Source: Dasyornis broadbenti
Taxonomy: Eukaryota; Chordata; Aves; Passeriformes; Dasyornithidae
Direction: 5' to 3'
Length of the DNA: 64,000 bases
NCBI GenBank assembly: GCA_013397935.1
Contig: VZRN01000251.1
Location: forward strand, 353,910-417,909
Shown here: positions 26,626 through 40,979 of the stretch, piece by piece
Layout of the letters: each line of letters opens with the position of its first letter
Numbering within the stretch: position 1 is the first letter of the stretch
Program-made: the position numbers and the translations under genes
Notes under the pieces: generated by a model
Database searches by the model: none
Seen by the model: the letters and a program-made list of their open reading frames with translations, nothing else
Told to the model about the DNA's origin: nothing

Positions 26626-29600
26626 TGACAGGAAGGTGAGACACAGATGCACGAAATTGCTTCCTCAGTCAGCTCACCTCTGTCACTAACCGGAATTGGA
26701 AATTCTCAAAGGAGCTGCAGCAACAGCTTTTTGTACTCAGTGAAGGAAAAAAAGAGAAGAAAATCTTTGTGGAAATCTTCCTGCACCAATTAACCACAAT
26801 GCAAAAGGAAAGACACTATGACAGCAGCAGCTACTACTGGTTTTATGGCTCTGAATATCAAAACTCTCCATCCAATTCAACTGCCAGTTACGTATGTGCA
26901 GCAGAAAGACTTTACCAACTCTTTAATTCTATGAAGGGTTCATTGTATTTCAATGTCCACACCAGAATCACAGATCTTGATAAAGCTTTTTACATCTGAC
27001 CTCACAAAACACCACTTCCATATTATTGCTGAGCCAGAAACAAAGAAATGAAAGACTGGGAGAATGCAGCAATTTACCCAGAAGTGATTCAGATCCCAAA
27101 GTCTTCCTCTAGAGCCACCGACACACAGATTTAGCGCTGATCAGCCCATGAAGGACAAGGAGCAGGAAAGTTTGGATGAGCTCGTGTCTCAGGATGCTGA
27201 TACAAACACCAAAGAGATCAGCTTCCATTTCACTTTTGCATTGTATGTCCTACGCCTAAAAATCCCACCTGTGCATAAATCTACAGCAAAGAGAAGAGAA
27301 GCCTGAGCCAAAGAGAATATCCTGGGAACACCTAGCGCTCTGCCAGCCCCCAGCACCGTGCTGCTCGGAGCGAGGCAGAATCCCAGAGTCAAATAACCAG
27401 AGCGTGGGTTGCAGCTGGCCTTGAGTCACAACTTGATTTTGTGGTAAGCGATCAACACTCTACGTGTGCAAGGTGAATTCAGCCTGAGAGGGTCCTGTTC
27501 TCCAACAGGCAGCCCTAGAGGGAGAGAAATAAATCCCTGAAGAACTTGCAGACAGCTGGAAACAGAGCGAGACAGCTCAAGTGATCCACACTTACACTTA
27601 TTATTAGAAGTGAGAGAAAGCCGCAAATAAGGCTGTGAATATTCTGTTCACTGCATTCAAGTTGTTTTCCAGCCTGATTCTTCAAGTGAGCTCCTACACA
27701 TCAATCTGTGCAAACAGCAGAGCAAAAACCTGCATGTCACTCCAGACTTTGGTATGTTGCTTCGTTAGGACAGGGGAAGGGAACAGGTTTTGAGAGTGTT
27801 GCACCGAGACAAGTTTTGACTAAAAATAATGCACTTTCAAGGTGTTCTTAAAAGTGAATTATAAATTCACGTTCATTTTTAGTATTTGCATCAACCCCTT
27901 TTCCAACCAGGAAAAAGGAGAACACCATGTGACGTGGATACCCATTACAAAGAGCTGAAATTTTAAATGTTGGAAACCCACAATGAAGTGCTGGCAACCA
28001 ATCCACTGACAAAGAATGAATCAGGAAATCAGCTCAAATAACGACTACATTGAGAACTTCATAATAAAGTCAATTACAATTCATGCACAGAAAACAGACA
28101 CCATTCATTCACCATCATCCGGCGAATAAATCCCCGAGTTCCCCGTTATCTGAATATGTTTCTCTAACAAAGCTGGAATTTATAACAGCTTTCTAATTCG
28201 GCATCTTCTGACAGTAAGAGACTGGGAGAACCTACGTGGAGCATGCAGAATGTCAGTTTTTCTGAGGGCCAGATTTAGCAGTGCCTCCTGGCCATCCTAC
28301 TGCTGGAAATCATCCTACAGCATCGTTCAGGCTACGGGCGCATCCCACCAAGCAGCCCTGCCACCTTTGTGGGACACTCCACAACCAAATGAAGAGTTGG
28401 ACTTTTGTCAAATATCTGTTTTCACCTGAGGTGGAAGCCTGGCCACAAAGAGTGGAGTTTAAGATTTGGCTTCAGCAGAGCCAGGTTTGAGTTTGGTTGT
28501 TGGCAAGCAAGGGACAGGAGGCAGGAGCACGTTTTCCCTGTAGGTGTTCCTTTGTATTCCTCAAACCACTTTCATCCACTCCCGTGTGCTCCAAAATCTT
28601 TAGCCAGACAGCTCGTTTGCATAAGCTTTTGAGATACTAATTAAACACGTACAAACAAAGAGAAACCTTGCAGCAAGAGAGAAAGCACAAAGAAATTAAG
28701 GAACTTGCTTCAGAAGTCTCGGGTAAGCCACTCAATTGGGTTTTCCCCGCAGATTCCCCTCCTGCCTTGACTTCCCCAATCCACACACTCCGCTAATTCC
28801 AGCCGTGAATCCGTGTGTTCGCAACCAAGCGGAATAACTCACAGACATCAACCGCAAAGCTCCACGAGCAGAACGGCACACAAGCACATGCTTGTTTGAA
28901 GAGGGAATCTGGAACACCTCGAGAAATGTGTGCAGCACACTCCGTTCAACTGCTGGCTCCTTGAGTTATTCCCTCTACAACAATGCGGCAGCTACAAAAA
29001 AAAACCCAACCCAAAATCACCAAAAAACACGAAACCGCAACACTGAGAGTGTTGCACCAGGAAAATGATCTGGAAATTCTATACAGATTCTAGAACAGAG
29101 GTGACAGTAAGGGACAAGGGATCAGTCTGGAAAACCAAGATGCCTGCAGTCAAAATTTGAAATCACAACAGCGAAACTGGAATTTTACGCGATCAGTTCA
29201 AATGAATTTCTTCTGTAGCTCCACATTTCAGCATGATAAATGTGCCAAGCTCCCTCTAATACCATCTTTCTCCACCAAGGAAGTTTCCCAGAAAGAAAAA
29301 AATATCAAACTGCACACTCTAAATAATACAAATAAGAATTCTTTTTTTTTATATACTTTGCCACAGAAGCTCAAGGTGTCCTCAGGTCTACCCAGGGCCC
29401 AGATTATTTGGGCTTCAGGTAATACCTGACAGGTAATAATGGCTTATCTCGTTAATTTTGCTCTTGGGAAAACGGCAAGAGGTGATCAACTCCTGCTCCC
29501 TTTTTGTGTGTTTGTTTCCTATCACAGATTTTTTTTTTTCCACAATGAAATGCAGATAAGAAGTTCACCTCAACAAGATAAAAAGTGAGATGGGTGCAAT

Positions 29601-31197
29601 TAAGTCTATGGAGTAATTTGTTTTCTACAAGACCCACGACTTCAATAACATAACATCTAAAATGCTGGAGGTATCAAAAAACTGGAAACAAAACCAATAA
29701 GAGGAAGATGAAATGTCAGCAGATGGATTAACATCATCGAGAATGTGCCAGATTCTTAAGGCTATATTAAGCAACAATTTTTTTTTCCCAAAGCAAATTC
29801 TATGATAATTTTAATAACTTTACTGCGGAACTTGACTTCCTTTTTAACATTACTTTCCCATTTTCCTGCTGTTGCTCATTCCCATTCCTGCAGGGAAGGG
29901 GCTGTTCCCAAACTCCGGTTGTGCTCCAGCGTCTCGGGATTCCTCTCCTCAAAGGCTGAACTGCAAAGTTCTCCGCTGTTCTGCAAACGCTCATAGTGTC
30001 ACACAGTCATCGTTCCAAATGATGTCGTCTGGAGCTCTTTGTTTAATTTGCACACTTTTCCCCCCCTCCCCAAAGTAAAAAAAAAAAAAAGAAGAAAAAG
30101 AGTGTGGTTTCCTTCTAGCTGATTTGCTGTGCTTGTCAGCCATCACCTACGAGCTGGCTGTCCAAGGGTCTGAGCACAACTCCCTCAGGGGATGACTATA
30201 TATAAAATATGTGAGACTCAACGGACAGCTGATTTAATATGACCTTATCAGCTTATGGCACGGTGTCTCCTACCATTTTTCTCTGACAAAATTGAGGTGC
30301 TTTTGGCAGAAGGCAATAGATACACACCATATCATATTTAGCTCCATCCCCAGGAATTTAACAAGACTGATGCAGCCTTCCCCATCATTTTTTTTCCTCT
30401 TAAAATGGGATTTTCAAGAACATTAAAAAAAAAAAAAGGCACATCACCATCTAAACACCCAGCTTTGCTGTCAAAGACACAAAGGCTTTATGGAGCAGTT
30501 TGGTTCTTTACATAAGAGCTCTTTCATTTGTGTTTGGGGGGGGTTTTATTTTCCAATGACCCTTGATAAGAGCAGCATGAGTCAGTAGAAAGAACAGAAA
30601 TTCCTACACATGGGAGAACTCCCAGCTGAACTGAGGATGGAAACTGCAGCCATGGGGAGTATAAATACGCAAGGGAAACAACCTGTAAAATTTAGTTTAT
30701 GGGATACCTGGCCAGTTGCTGTCGCTTCGCAGACCCAATTTCCAGACACAGCCAGCAGGGTTGGTGCCCAACCCATTGCCATCCATGTCTCTGCATTTTC
30801 CAAGGCAAAAGGAAGCTGGGAAATGGAATTTGGACGCAGCTGTGCCTGGTCCTGGTTCCAGCTCAGCCGTCCAGGTCTGCATTCCCCTTCCCGCCTGTGT
30901 TTTCCCAGTGTGGGTGCAGCCACAACTCCCTTTGCAAGGAGCACAGAACACGTTGGTAAGTGAATCTAAATGTGTGCCATTGCTCCCTGTGGCCTCCTTC
31001 ACCACTGGGGGCTGGATTTTCAATTAATTCCTATTAAACCATCAGCTCCCTTTAGAAACCGCTCTTGATTCTGTGTAAGTTTGTTCTAATTAGCATCAAA
31101 TAACAAAAGTATAACAGCAGCACCTATTCTCCCAACATTTTTAACAAGCTGTCAGAGAAGGAGCAGTGTGAACAACAGCTGAGTTTAATATGCTACT
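26626..31197. other. Non-coding DNA, no gene recognised
   Basis: It contains an A/C-rich patch near 28996-29035, a T11 run at about 29529-29539, an A14 run at 30077-30090 and an A13 run at 30425-30437. Open frames near 30.6-31.0 kb (up to 120 codons) overlap on both strands and in several frames, which argues against coding. No gene is recognised. Confidence 0.5.
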
Positions 31198-31238
31198 TTG
31201 CTTTTTTGCTTTTTTTTTTTTTTTTTTTAAAAAAAAAA
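31198..31238. repeat. T19-A10 homopolymer junction
   Basis: A run of 19 T (31210-31228) passes directly into 10 A (31229-31238). The two runs can pair with each other, giving a 10-bp T/A foldback. This is the longest T run in the window apart from the gapped one at 1.3 kb. Confidence 0.9.
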
Positions 31239-34200
31239 TCCCTGCATTGAGTTGCTTTTAATATCTCTGGGTGACCAAAGCAACCAATTTGGAGGTCAAG
31301 TGAATACACACAAATTCTTATAGTTCCTTGACTCAAAGAGTTCAATCTCGATAAAAAAAAATAACCCCATGAGGGAATCTCCTCAAATGACTCCGGGATG
31401 TGTCATCTGACACATGTATTGCTCAGGGTCCCTGCCAAAGCCATTCAATATATAATTATCTCAGCTGTGCAACAACCCTTGTTCCTATGCATCCAAATTC
31501 TTCAGCTTTCTCCAGGAGAATTTCAATGGAAATCTTTTCAAACATCAAAATAATGGTGTATTCTTGAATGTCGGAGGTGTTTTTTAATCCGAGATCTGAT
31601 CCACAGGTGACAAAAAAGGGAATTTAGTCTCACCAGTGATTAAGTGTTCTCATCTGAGAACTTCTGGGATGCAGGACCTCATCCTACCAATGTTCCTGCA
31701 AGACCTGAAAGCTCCTAAGGCTCCAGCAGGAGCAGAGAGCACTCCAAGCGGGGAGGAGGCATTTTCAGTGAACATTTCATGCTATCCATTTAATTAAAGG
31801 AGAGATGTAGGAAGGAAATCGGGGGGAGAATCATTGATTGCTTTGAGATAGAAATGATATTGATCCTGATTCAGGAAGTCCCTGATTATTAAATCGTTGG
31901 GGATGGGGAAGCGTCCCTGTTTGCCCCGTTCCTGTCACATTTCCTGCACATCCCTTTGCCAGCCCTGAGTGAGAGCACTGAGCCATTCTCCACTTCGAAA
32001 AGGTGCCACCCCCTGGCTTCCACACAACCGTGCTCTCTTTTTCCATGAAAACCCCCAGAATGCGTCCCACCTTGTTTGAACACCGTCAGGACGACTCTGC
32101 AGGTGTTTCCTCAGCCTGTGCCAAACTCTCAGATGTTCAGGACGGGAGTAATTCCCTTGAAGTCATAGGAGTTCTTCCAATTCCTGCCACCTGAGAATGC
32201 TGCCTACTGTTCAAACCCGATCCACCATCCCACTGCAAGCATTTACATGGAAAACAGGTTCAGGGAAGGAGAGATTGACAACTTCATTCCTGATATCCTA
32301 ATTGTGGGCTGGACAGCAATTTATCTTCTCTCTGATCAAACCTACCAGCTATGAACAAAGTTTCACAACTGCAGGAGGCTTTGTGTTGCAACTTGCAACA
32401 AAAAATGTGGCATCGTACACTGCGGCTGAAGTGTTCGATGCACACAGATCTGTTCTTGCGGCTGACAGAACTTTTATTGTAGGATTTTTGTTGTTGTTGT
32501 TGAATTGAAGAGATGTAGCCCTACTCTTTGAAGTTTAAGACTAGTTGTAAATTCCTTGAAGTCAGCCCTATTTCCTTTTATATTAGCATGTTAACAAGCT
32601 TTGGAAGACTGACAGACCTTACAGGAAGACACAGCTGGGTGCTCCTCTAGTCTGGGCTTAATGAAAACCAGAACATGAAGGCTGAACTCCGTGGCTTGTC
32701 TGCTGTTTACAGACTCGGCAGGAAGAATCCACTGCCCCAGTGATGAAGGCATAACGTCCTCATCAAATACTGATACTTTCTGTGCTACCAAGGAGAACAG
32801 TTGGGATTAATTAAGAAAGGAAATGCCACAATATTTGAAATTACTTCTGTAGTTTAAACCTTTGTACCAGATGAAGTCCAACAATAAATTAAAAAAAAAA
32901 AATCCAGCAAAACAAAACAAACAACAAAAAAATTCCAACCCACCCTGTGGAATACTGTGAAAGACGGGATTTGGCAAAGAGGAATTGATTAAAGGGTGAG
33001 GGCACAACCATGAGTGTGATCCAGAACTGGACCAAGAAGAGACAGGTTACCTTTCAACTCCTCCATGTTTCTGTGGACCAAGGGAAAATGTGAACGGTCA
33101 GGAAGAATAAAACATTATGCTCCCAAAACTCTATGCCAGGAAAGAAGTAGGGAGCAATCCCAAAAATCCCTTGGGAGTCAGTGTTTATCGGGATGACTGT
33201 GATTTCAAAGGATGCTCCAGGGATGTCCATGCCACAGACGATGGATAACACAAACTTTCTGCAGGTAGCTTCATGGCCACCTTTGGCAGTGTTTGGCTTG
33301 GGAGCATCCTGCTATTCCTGGGAATCCCTTATGCAACCCCAGCCCTTTTACACCACAGGAGCTGAGGAGCAGCTCTTTCCTGCCCTTCTCTGCTTGTCCA
33401 GGCCCTGATTGTTGAAAAACAAGTTCTAGAGAGCTAAAAGGGAGATCAAGCTGTGCTGCTGCATTCTGGAGCTATAATATCTCTGGAGAATATCCAGGAA
33501 TATTGTCTCTCCCCTGGATTTTAGCAGCAGATTTTACTACGGCATCTATTTACATAAACTTCTTTTGATTTAGTGAAATATATGCTCCAACACACTCGTA
33601 GTACATGTCTAATTTCCACACGCATAGAAGATAATTGTACATATAAATCAAATAAATGCAGGCACAGCTGGCCAGTTCTAGCGAACACCACACCGTTTCT
33701 ATGACAGCTGCAATTTTCCCACCAATCCACAATGCTTAGGACAGTCTATAGTCAAGTGCTTGGAAGGAAAGAACGTCCACAGGCCGAATAAAACCCACTT
33801 TAGCATTGCTATTTTCCATCCTTTTAACAAAATCTGGTTCTCAAAGGCCAAGACAAAGCTTCTTTCTCGGAGTACAGTTTTAAACCCATCCAGGCAGAGT
33901 TTTGCTTTTGCCGTTATTACAGCAACATCCTTAAAAATTCCAAATGTTGACAGCAAAGATGACCTTGGAGCACTGTCCAACCTCACCACGCGGATGCTGC
34001 ATTTTCGCACATGCTTAGAGCATTTTGCTGCATGCCACATTTCCATGTGCACCTGGTTATGCAACCAAAACATCCAGCCAGAAACGTAAATGACACCGAG
34101 CCTGCAAAGTCCCGGGCTGCGTCGTTGAGCATTCAAAGTGGAAGTGCAGAATCTGCTTTGATGAACACTTAAACCAGGGAAAGGCAGCCAGCCTGGTGAG

Positions 34201-37200
34201 CATTCCCGGGCGCTGCTGGGGAAAACTGGTGTCTGACTGGGAGCATAGCAGGCCTAGATCTGTTGCAGGCTTGAAAGCAATGAGTTGCGCTCACTTATAG
34301 GCAAAACCCCCAAAAAACTCCATGTATTATAAAACAAAACCGTAAGCACTTACTCAAACCAACAAGATCAGAGTCCTCTACCGAGCGCATGAAAAGTGGT
34401 GAATCCAGCAGAAGCAACAACGCTTTCACTGCCAGGGGGATTTAAACCGATGATTTCAAAACACAAATGTAAGACATTCCAAAAATCTGCCTCCTGTTTC
34501 CTTATAAACCAAAAAGCCTTTGTGTAGATGGGTTTGCCTCAACTTTGCTGGGCTCGGTGCAGCTTCTGAATAGGCTTTTTATAAGACGGGAGACATCAGT
34601 TAAATTGAAAAAAAAAAAAGAAAAGCACAAGCCAATAATTTAGGATCAGGACAGAAGCCAAAATGTTCAGGTTTATAAATTTAAGAAATGCTTTCTATGT
34701 GCCTCATGCATGGGTCAGCTGCTGGTGATAACATCCAAATTAAATATCTTTCTCTGACTCCACAATGCATCCTATGCCCTTCACTTGGCTGGTGCAGCCA
34801 GTCTCTACAAGTTCAAGCAATGCTTCATTAGTGCTCATTCATTTGGGAGAGCAGTGCTCCATCTAACCTGAAATATCTGGATCTTTATTTATTCCACAGT
34901 CCTACTTCCCATTAAAATTGTAACTCATCCTATTAAAAATTTTTGCAACTTCATCAAACAGGATCAATCAGTGGAATTATCTTCCTGCTTCTGTTATTGT
35001 CCTAACATTTCATCTTAAATCTGTGCCTCTGACTCTGAGAATTCATAAAAGAGGAACTGTTCCATAAATAACATACAGAAAGTTTTGACTAATGTGGAAT
35101 GAATGTGCTCCTCTCACAATCTCCATGTAACCTCCGTAATGTCAAGCCCCTGAGTGATTTTGTTGATTATGTACAGCATCCTGACATGCAAACTCACAAT
35201 TTACCCTGAAGACATTTGCAATTAATTAATTAATCCCAACAGAAATTATCAAAACTCATTCACCGGGCATTGCACAGCCAGCAGCAAGCAAGAAGAGACT
35301 TTTTAACCAGGGAGAAGAAGAATTCTTCAAGCAGAAACAAAGCCTGCTGCAGAAAACAAAATGTAAATCTTGAAACAAAGAAAGCTTCCTGTTAAAGCAT
35401 GGATGCACGACAGTCGCCCAGGGCTTGCACGAGGTCCTTGCAGACCTACTTTGATGCCCGTCACCCTTCCCTGAAGGCTCTGAGAGTTGTGTCTGGCCTC
35501 TGACACGGATAACCACAACATCTCAACCTGTCACAGGAACATTAACTTGAGAAAGAAGCAGAAGATTCCTCAAAAATCCTAGGGAGGCATTGATGTCTTT
35601 CTTCTTTTCTTTTTTTTCTTAAATGGGCAAGAATTACAGATTCCTTTTGCACAAAGGAATCAATAGACACAGCGAGGAGGAGCTTGTGGAAAATCCTTGA
35701 TTTGAAGGTGCTCTTCAAAATCAGAGGATCCTTTATTAAATCACAGAAGGTGTTTGCATCACACGTGCAATTCCAACCCAGTTGCAGCGCAGCTGCAGCC
35801 CCTTTGCTGGGAGCTGTGACTGATCGCAGGTGACGGCACCAGGCTGACATTTCTGCCGCACGTTATGCGTGCTCGAGCAAGCCTTGCCTCACGCTGGCTC
35901 GGCTGGGGGACGCCGAGACCAGTAAAGCTGAGCTGCAGGAGAGGAAAGGAGGAAATCCCGTGGAAAGTGCAGCTAAATCCAGTTGCTTCCAACTGGTGGA
36001 TGGGATTGGGGATCGACCTTCAATCCTAAATTGTACTGCCTGCAGAAAGTAAGTGCAGCTGCGATGCAGCTCTGCCACAGCACCCACTGCAGCCCTCAGG
36101 ATCCCTCTTCCAAAAACCAGATTAAACCAAGGAAAAAGCTGCTCTGAAATTTAAAATGTGTCACTCTTAATTTCTTTGAATAAAATGTCATCAAATCCAT
36201 CACCATTTTGTGAGGGAGCAGGAGGGAAGACACTTGGACCATGCCAAAGTTTGGTTAAAACCATGTCTTTGTGCAGAAAATCCTTTCGCCAGAAGTTTTC
36301 CTTCATCCAGTTTGCTTTTCTTTGTTGTCTGCCAAATCCACAGCAGGGATTTTTAAATTTTTATTTTCTTTTCCTGTGACTTTTCCCACCCCACCCCAGG
36401 AACCTCTCCCTTCAAGAAGCTCCTGGTTTTTCTCACTGGTGAGACTGGAAGCACGACTCTGGGCCACCTCAAAGACCATCTGCTTTGCTGGGCCAACCTG
36501 TCGCTGCTGGATCATGCCGCTCTTTCCTTCCCTAAGATGCTCCAGGGTGAATTCTGCATCTTCCTGGTCCAAATTCCATGTAAAACTCAGCTGCTGGAGT
36601 GGTAGGAATGTGGCAGGACTAAATCAGGGCTTTCCAAACAAGACTTCCCACGTGCAAAATTCTGGTATTTAGCAACTTCTGGCCCACGTACTCGAGTCAG
36701 ACACGTGAGGGATGGCTGTGCTGGGTCTGAGGGACACCAGACATCGGTGTGTTTGCAATAGGACAGGATATCTGCGCTGATAATCTGACCCAATCCCACA
36801 CCTATCCCTTCTTTCCCTTTGGAAATATTTACCACACCTGCCACTGACCCACACATGCTCCGCCACAGTTACATAAAACTCCGTATCTGCAGAGAGATTT
36901 TGGTATTTTGTTCTCATCTGTAAAGATTTTTCTTCTGAAAACTTAGCACAGAGTTTGAAGTCCAAGCTCCTTACAGCAGAGACAATATTTCATTAATAAC
37001 TTCTTTGATGGGATCCCCATCTCCTCCCACACATGCAGGAGCCACCATGATGTGACCAATATTCAAGACTCTCTACACACCAAGTTCCACCAGAGATTGA
37101 ATTCACAACGAATTATTTTTGTTTCACTCTCAATAATGGTTTTGAGAGGCTTCTCTTATAACTTGTACATTAACTTTCTCCTTCAGCTCTGGGACACTTT

Positions 37201-39685
37201 AAAGAATTGATTGAAATAATAACTTCCTGTTATGTGACTCTTCTACTGTGCAGCTTAACATTTTAATTCCTGGTGGTTAAGGCTTCCTCTGCATCTCACA
37301 CAGCACTTTCCCACTTGCCTCAATTACTTTTCAAGCAGTATGTATATAATAAGGAATAAAGGAGCGTGTGATTGGACAACTGAGCACAGCACAAGGAATA
37401 ATTTGCTGAGTTTTGTTTATACTGGATGTTGAGAACCCATTGTAAAAATTAAAGGGAGGAGGTTTAACCCCTGATCCTGCTGGGCATTTGCACATCCCCA
37501 CTTCCTGCTCTGTTCGGTAACCAAACACAAACCAGTTCTTCATTTACATTTTTATTTCTTCTAAATATGTCTGTGTTTGGGACAGAGAGAATCTAAATAT
37601 GTGCGAGATGAAAAAAAAAAAAAACGCATTAATGGTATAAAACTGTCCAGAGCAGCTCCTTAGAAATACACATGGGCAAGGCAATGATGCAGTCACAAAA
37701 TCCAGCCCTTGCTTTGCAGGTGTCCATCACAAACAGGCATTAATTAGCATTAAAGAGATGTTCAGATCTCTGAGCAGGTGATGAAGACACTCTGCAGCTC
37801 CCAAGGCTGATATGAGGGTGAGCTGTACGAGACCTTCTTTTAAAAGAAAACCTAAGAGGGCTTTACCCTTCCTGCTCAGTTCTAAAAAGGCGAAGAATTT
37901 CCCTTGGTTTTCCTCTTTTAAAATAACAGAAGGATCAGTTTTCATCTTCTCCACTTTTGATGGGTCCCTCAGAGGTACCTGATGGGTAAAAAACTTTCCA
38001 AAACAGCGGCCAGGCAGTGGCAGGGAAAAAGGCTTGACTGCATATGGAAACCAGGGCAGTTCAGGGACTGAAAATCCCCTTTATTTCTCAAACCTGCTTT
38101 TTTCCCTCCATTACAATTTCACCAATCTTTTCTAGATTCCAGATGCTTCAAAAGTAAGTGAGACTTGACTGGATATATGATAAAATAAAAATAAAATTTA
38201 AAAAAAACCTACCCTAAAAGAATCTCCTTTAAACATCTCACTACAGCCTTGCTGTGACCAGAGCCATTGTCACCAGCATATTTCCCTGATAGAGACAGAT
38301 AGTTGTGATTCTGTGATGAGTATTTAGGGCCAAATTCTCACACTCTGCCACCACATAGAGCAAAAATGACCTTTATGAACCTGCACATGCACCAAGGAAG
38401 CAGCATCAAGCCAAGGAGTGCACATGTTGAGAACTGAGCAAGTCCCGTTTTTTTTCCTTTGCACTTAATGACACAGAGCAAACATTGTTTCCCCTGTAGC
38501 CCCAAGAAAGGAAGTACTAAAAGATCATTTTTAAGTATCATAACAATTTTCACACAGCAGCTTCTGTGAAAAGGGGTTCCAGTTATTTAATCCCCCGAGT
38601 GCAAGCAATCCTGGGATGAATCAATTATGTGAGTTCCAAAAATTGAAACAAGAGGCACAATTCAGGCCTGAGACAGACTGTAATTTACCTCCCCAATGCA
38701 GTAGCTGGAGGCTTCAAAGGGAAAGTACAGCTGAGAAGAAAGGAAAACACAGTGGAACAAATTATCCACCTAAATGATGTAGAGGGACTGGAATCCGGTC
38801 ACAGCTGTAAGGTTTAGATTTCTTATAATGTACAGGAGAGTGGAAAATACAGCGTGACAGGTTTGGTAAACTGAAGGCACGGGACTCTCTTCCCACCCCG
38901 AAAACAGAGATATCCTTACAGAGATTCACTGAGTCAGGGTGGGTAAAGGAAGAGAGCCAGAGCTGAGCTATTCCAACCTGACATGGCTCTCATTTATTGA
39001 AGACCATAACCAACTTGAGAAAGCCACACAGAGCCACACTGGGCCATCAGGCCACCCCTGAATTGGAAGATCTTCCCCTTATCTGTTGTAATCTGTTTTA
39101 AATCCAATCATCTGTGTTTGAATAAAACTCTTCTTTTAGAACGACATCTTGACCGAGATGAGAAACTATTATTTCACTTCATCATTTTTTTCCCCTCAGG
39201 ACTTAATGCTCTGTTACTTGATGCTTTACCTCTGAGGTGAACTTAACGGGTTTCTCCTCCAGTCTTGGGTTCTTCCCATGTCTTTCTTCACATATATTGC
39301 ATACCTTGCCCTGGAGGCACTTACACATGTAACCAGGCCACCTCCCTTCTTCAAAAACTGAACAGACTCAGCCCTTTGGTTCTCACAGTAAGGAATGTTC
39401 TTCACAAATACAGCAATATTTGTGAGATCTTCACTCTTCTTCCAAAAAAAAAAACCCCAAAAAACAATCCAAAACCCAAACAACCTCATCTGTCTTTGCT
39501 CTTCTATCCATACTCTGACACAATGAAGGTCCCTTACTTGCAGGCGAAGAAGGTCACATAAAAAGCGGCCACAATTTTAACATGGGTTCAGCTGGTGGGG
39601 ATGGAAGTTGCTATTTTGCACATCACTGCTGAAACCTTCCTCCCGTGGTGGTCACATGGTGCTAAGTGCTCATTTTAAATTTTCA
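31239..39685. other. Non-coding DNA, no gene recognised
   Basis: AT-rich. A runs lie at about 32891-32902, 34608-34619, 37611-37624 and 39444-39454. Small items are a TTG repeat near 32490-32502 and a TTAA-repeat near 35221-35235. The - strand frame at 36303-36572 (89 codons, glutamate/glutamine-rich) looks somewhat protein-like but has no recognised domain. The sequence at about 38303-38318 resembles a CR1 terminal octamer, without matching CR1 sequence beside it. Confidence 0.5.
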
Positions 39686-39746
39686 ATCTCATTTTTGTAA
39701 AATGGAGACAAAATGAGGAGCATTGATGAGAAGTGCTTAGCGCAGG
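39686..39746 (+). mobile_element. Possible MIR-type SINE 3' fragment
   Basis: A CTCATTTTTGTAAAATGGAG segment (39689 onward) corresponds to the MIR CTCATCTGTAAAATGGGG core. It is followed about 20 bases later by GAAGTGCTTAGCGCAGG, matching the family's GTAAAGCGCTTAGAACAG region. The 5' half is not visible. It is short and old, so the call is tentative. Confidence 0.45.
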
Positions 39747-40979
39747 TCAAAAGAACAAGGATTGTTCTCAAAGCTTTGTACGAATGCTCTGCAAGGCACC
39801 TTCCTGTCAGCTCCCTTCTCATGCAGGTTTCCATATTTCCACTACAAAGTCCTAATTCCTCTCTCATGTTTCTCTCCTTTCACCTTTCCCAACAAATTTT
39901 TCCCCTTTCTTGAAAGTTATTTGCCTGCCTGTCGGTCACATTCCACTCAAAAACTGTGTTCAAATAGAAAGAAAAAAAGATGAGTTAATTCATTATGATA
40001 ACAAGGAAGATTCAAAGAATTACTTGTTTGCAAAATAGCTATTTTCCTAAATTTACAAGGAAGGGGTCAGAGCCAAGAAGAGCTGCTCCTCTTTACGGGA
40101 TGCATGCAAGCACTGAATGGCTCTTTCCTGTGCCTTTATTTTACTAAACTTGTCACACCAGATTTTACACTTCCTTCTAAATTATGAGCAAAAAGAACCC
40201 TTTGTTTGTCATTTTTCCGCTTTGCTGGGTATGGATCATGATCAAAGAGCGCAGCCAAGTTCCCATCCCCTGCTCACAGCTCCTGGAGCCGTGGCAATGC
40301 CCCTAACGGGTCTCTCAGGGCACCTGGGTTTCCCAAGCCTCCTGGGCATCACACCCTGCCCGGCTCTGCTGCTCCTCTCCCTTCCCTCTGCCGTTGCTAA
40401 ATCACTCCCCAGGGCCTGGGGGAAGGTGCAGGCTGCTGATAAATGCAGGTCACTCACATCTCTGTGGCTGCACACAGGAGACACCTGGCACTGACTCCCA
40501 TCTCCTCCCTGTGCTCTGCTCCAGAGGCTGTGCATGGATACAGCTTTTTTCCTTTCCACAAACCACCTGTGAGCTGTCAGCACTGCCTGTAACGCTCAGA
40601 GCCTTTATTTGGATTACTTCACTCCATGAGCCCTTCCTGCTGCCACCAGTACCTGCCTGGATGGCAGCGTGGGGAACATCGGTCACCAGCACAATGCTCC
40701 TTCTCCTACCTCAAGGCATGGAAAGCTGGTGGGTGGTTTCAAACAGCCAGGGAAGGAAATAATGCTGAGAGCAGTGCTTGGTCTAAGTTCCTGTCCTGGA
40801 GGCTTGTTCTATTATTCACAAAGCAGCAGCAAATAAACGAGGAGAACTGAGCAGTAACCTCCCACCTCCATCAGACAAATGCACTCATTTTTCCCATTTT
40901 TATGATTAGTAGGCCAAATTTATGGCTGAAGGGGGACACGTAGGGGCTGCATATCCTAAACAGAATCTAAACAGAGCAT
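39747..40979. other. Non-coding DNA, no gene recognised
   Basis: Composition rises in GC content from about 40.2 kb. Open frames (up to 125 codons) lie on both strands over the same bases, a sign of GC composition rather than selection. No gene is recognised. Confidence 0.45.

Noticed and set aside
38303..38318. Second CR1-like terminal octamer pair
   Set aside because: No CR1 sequence adjacent on either side.
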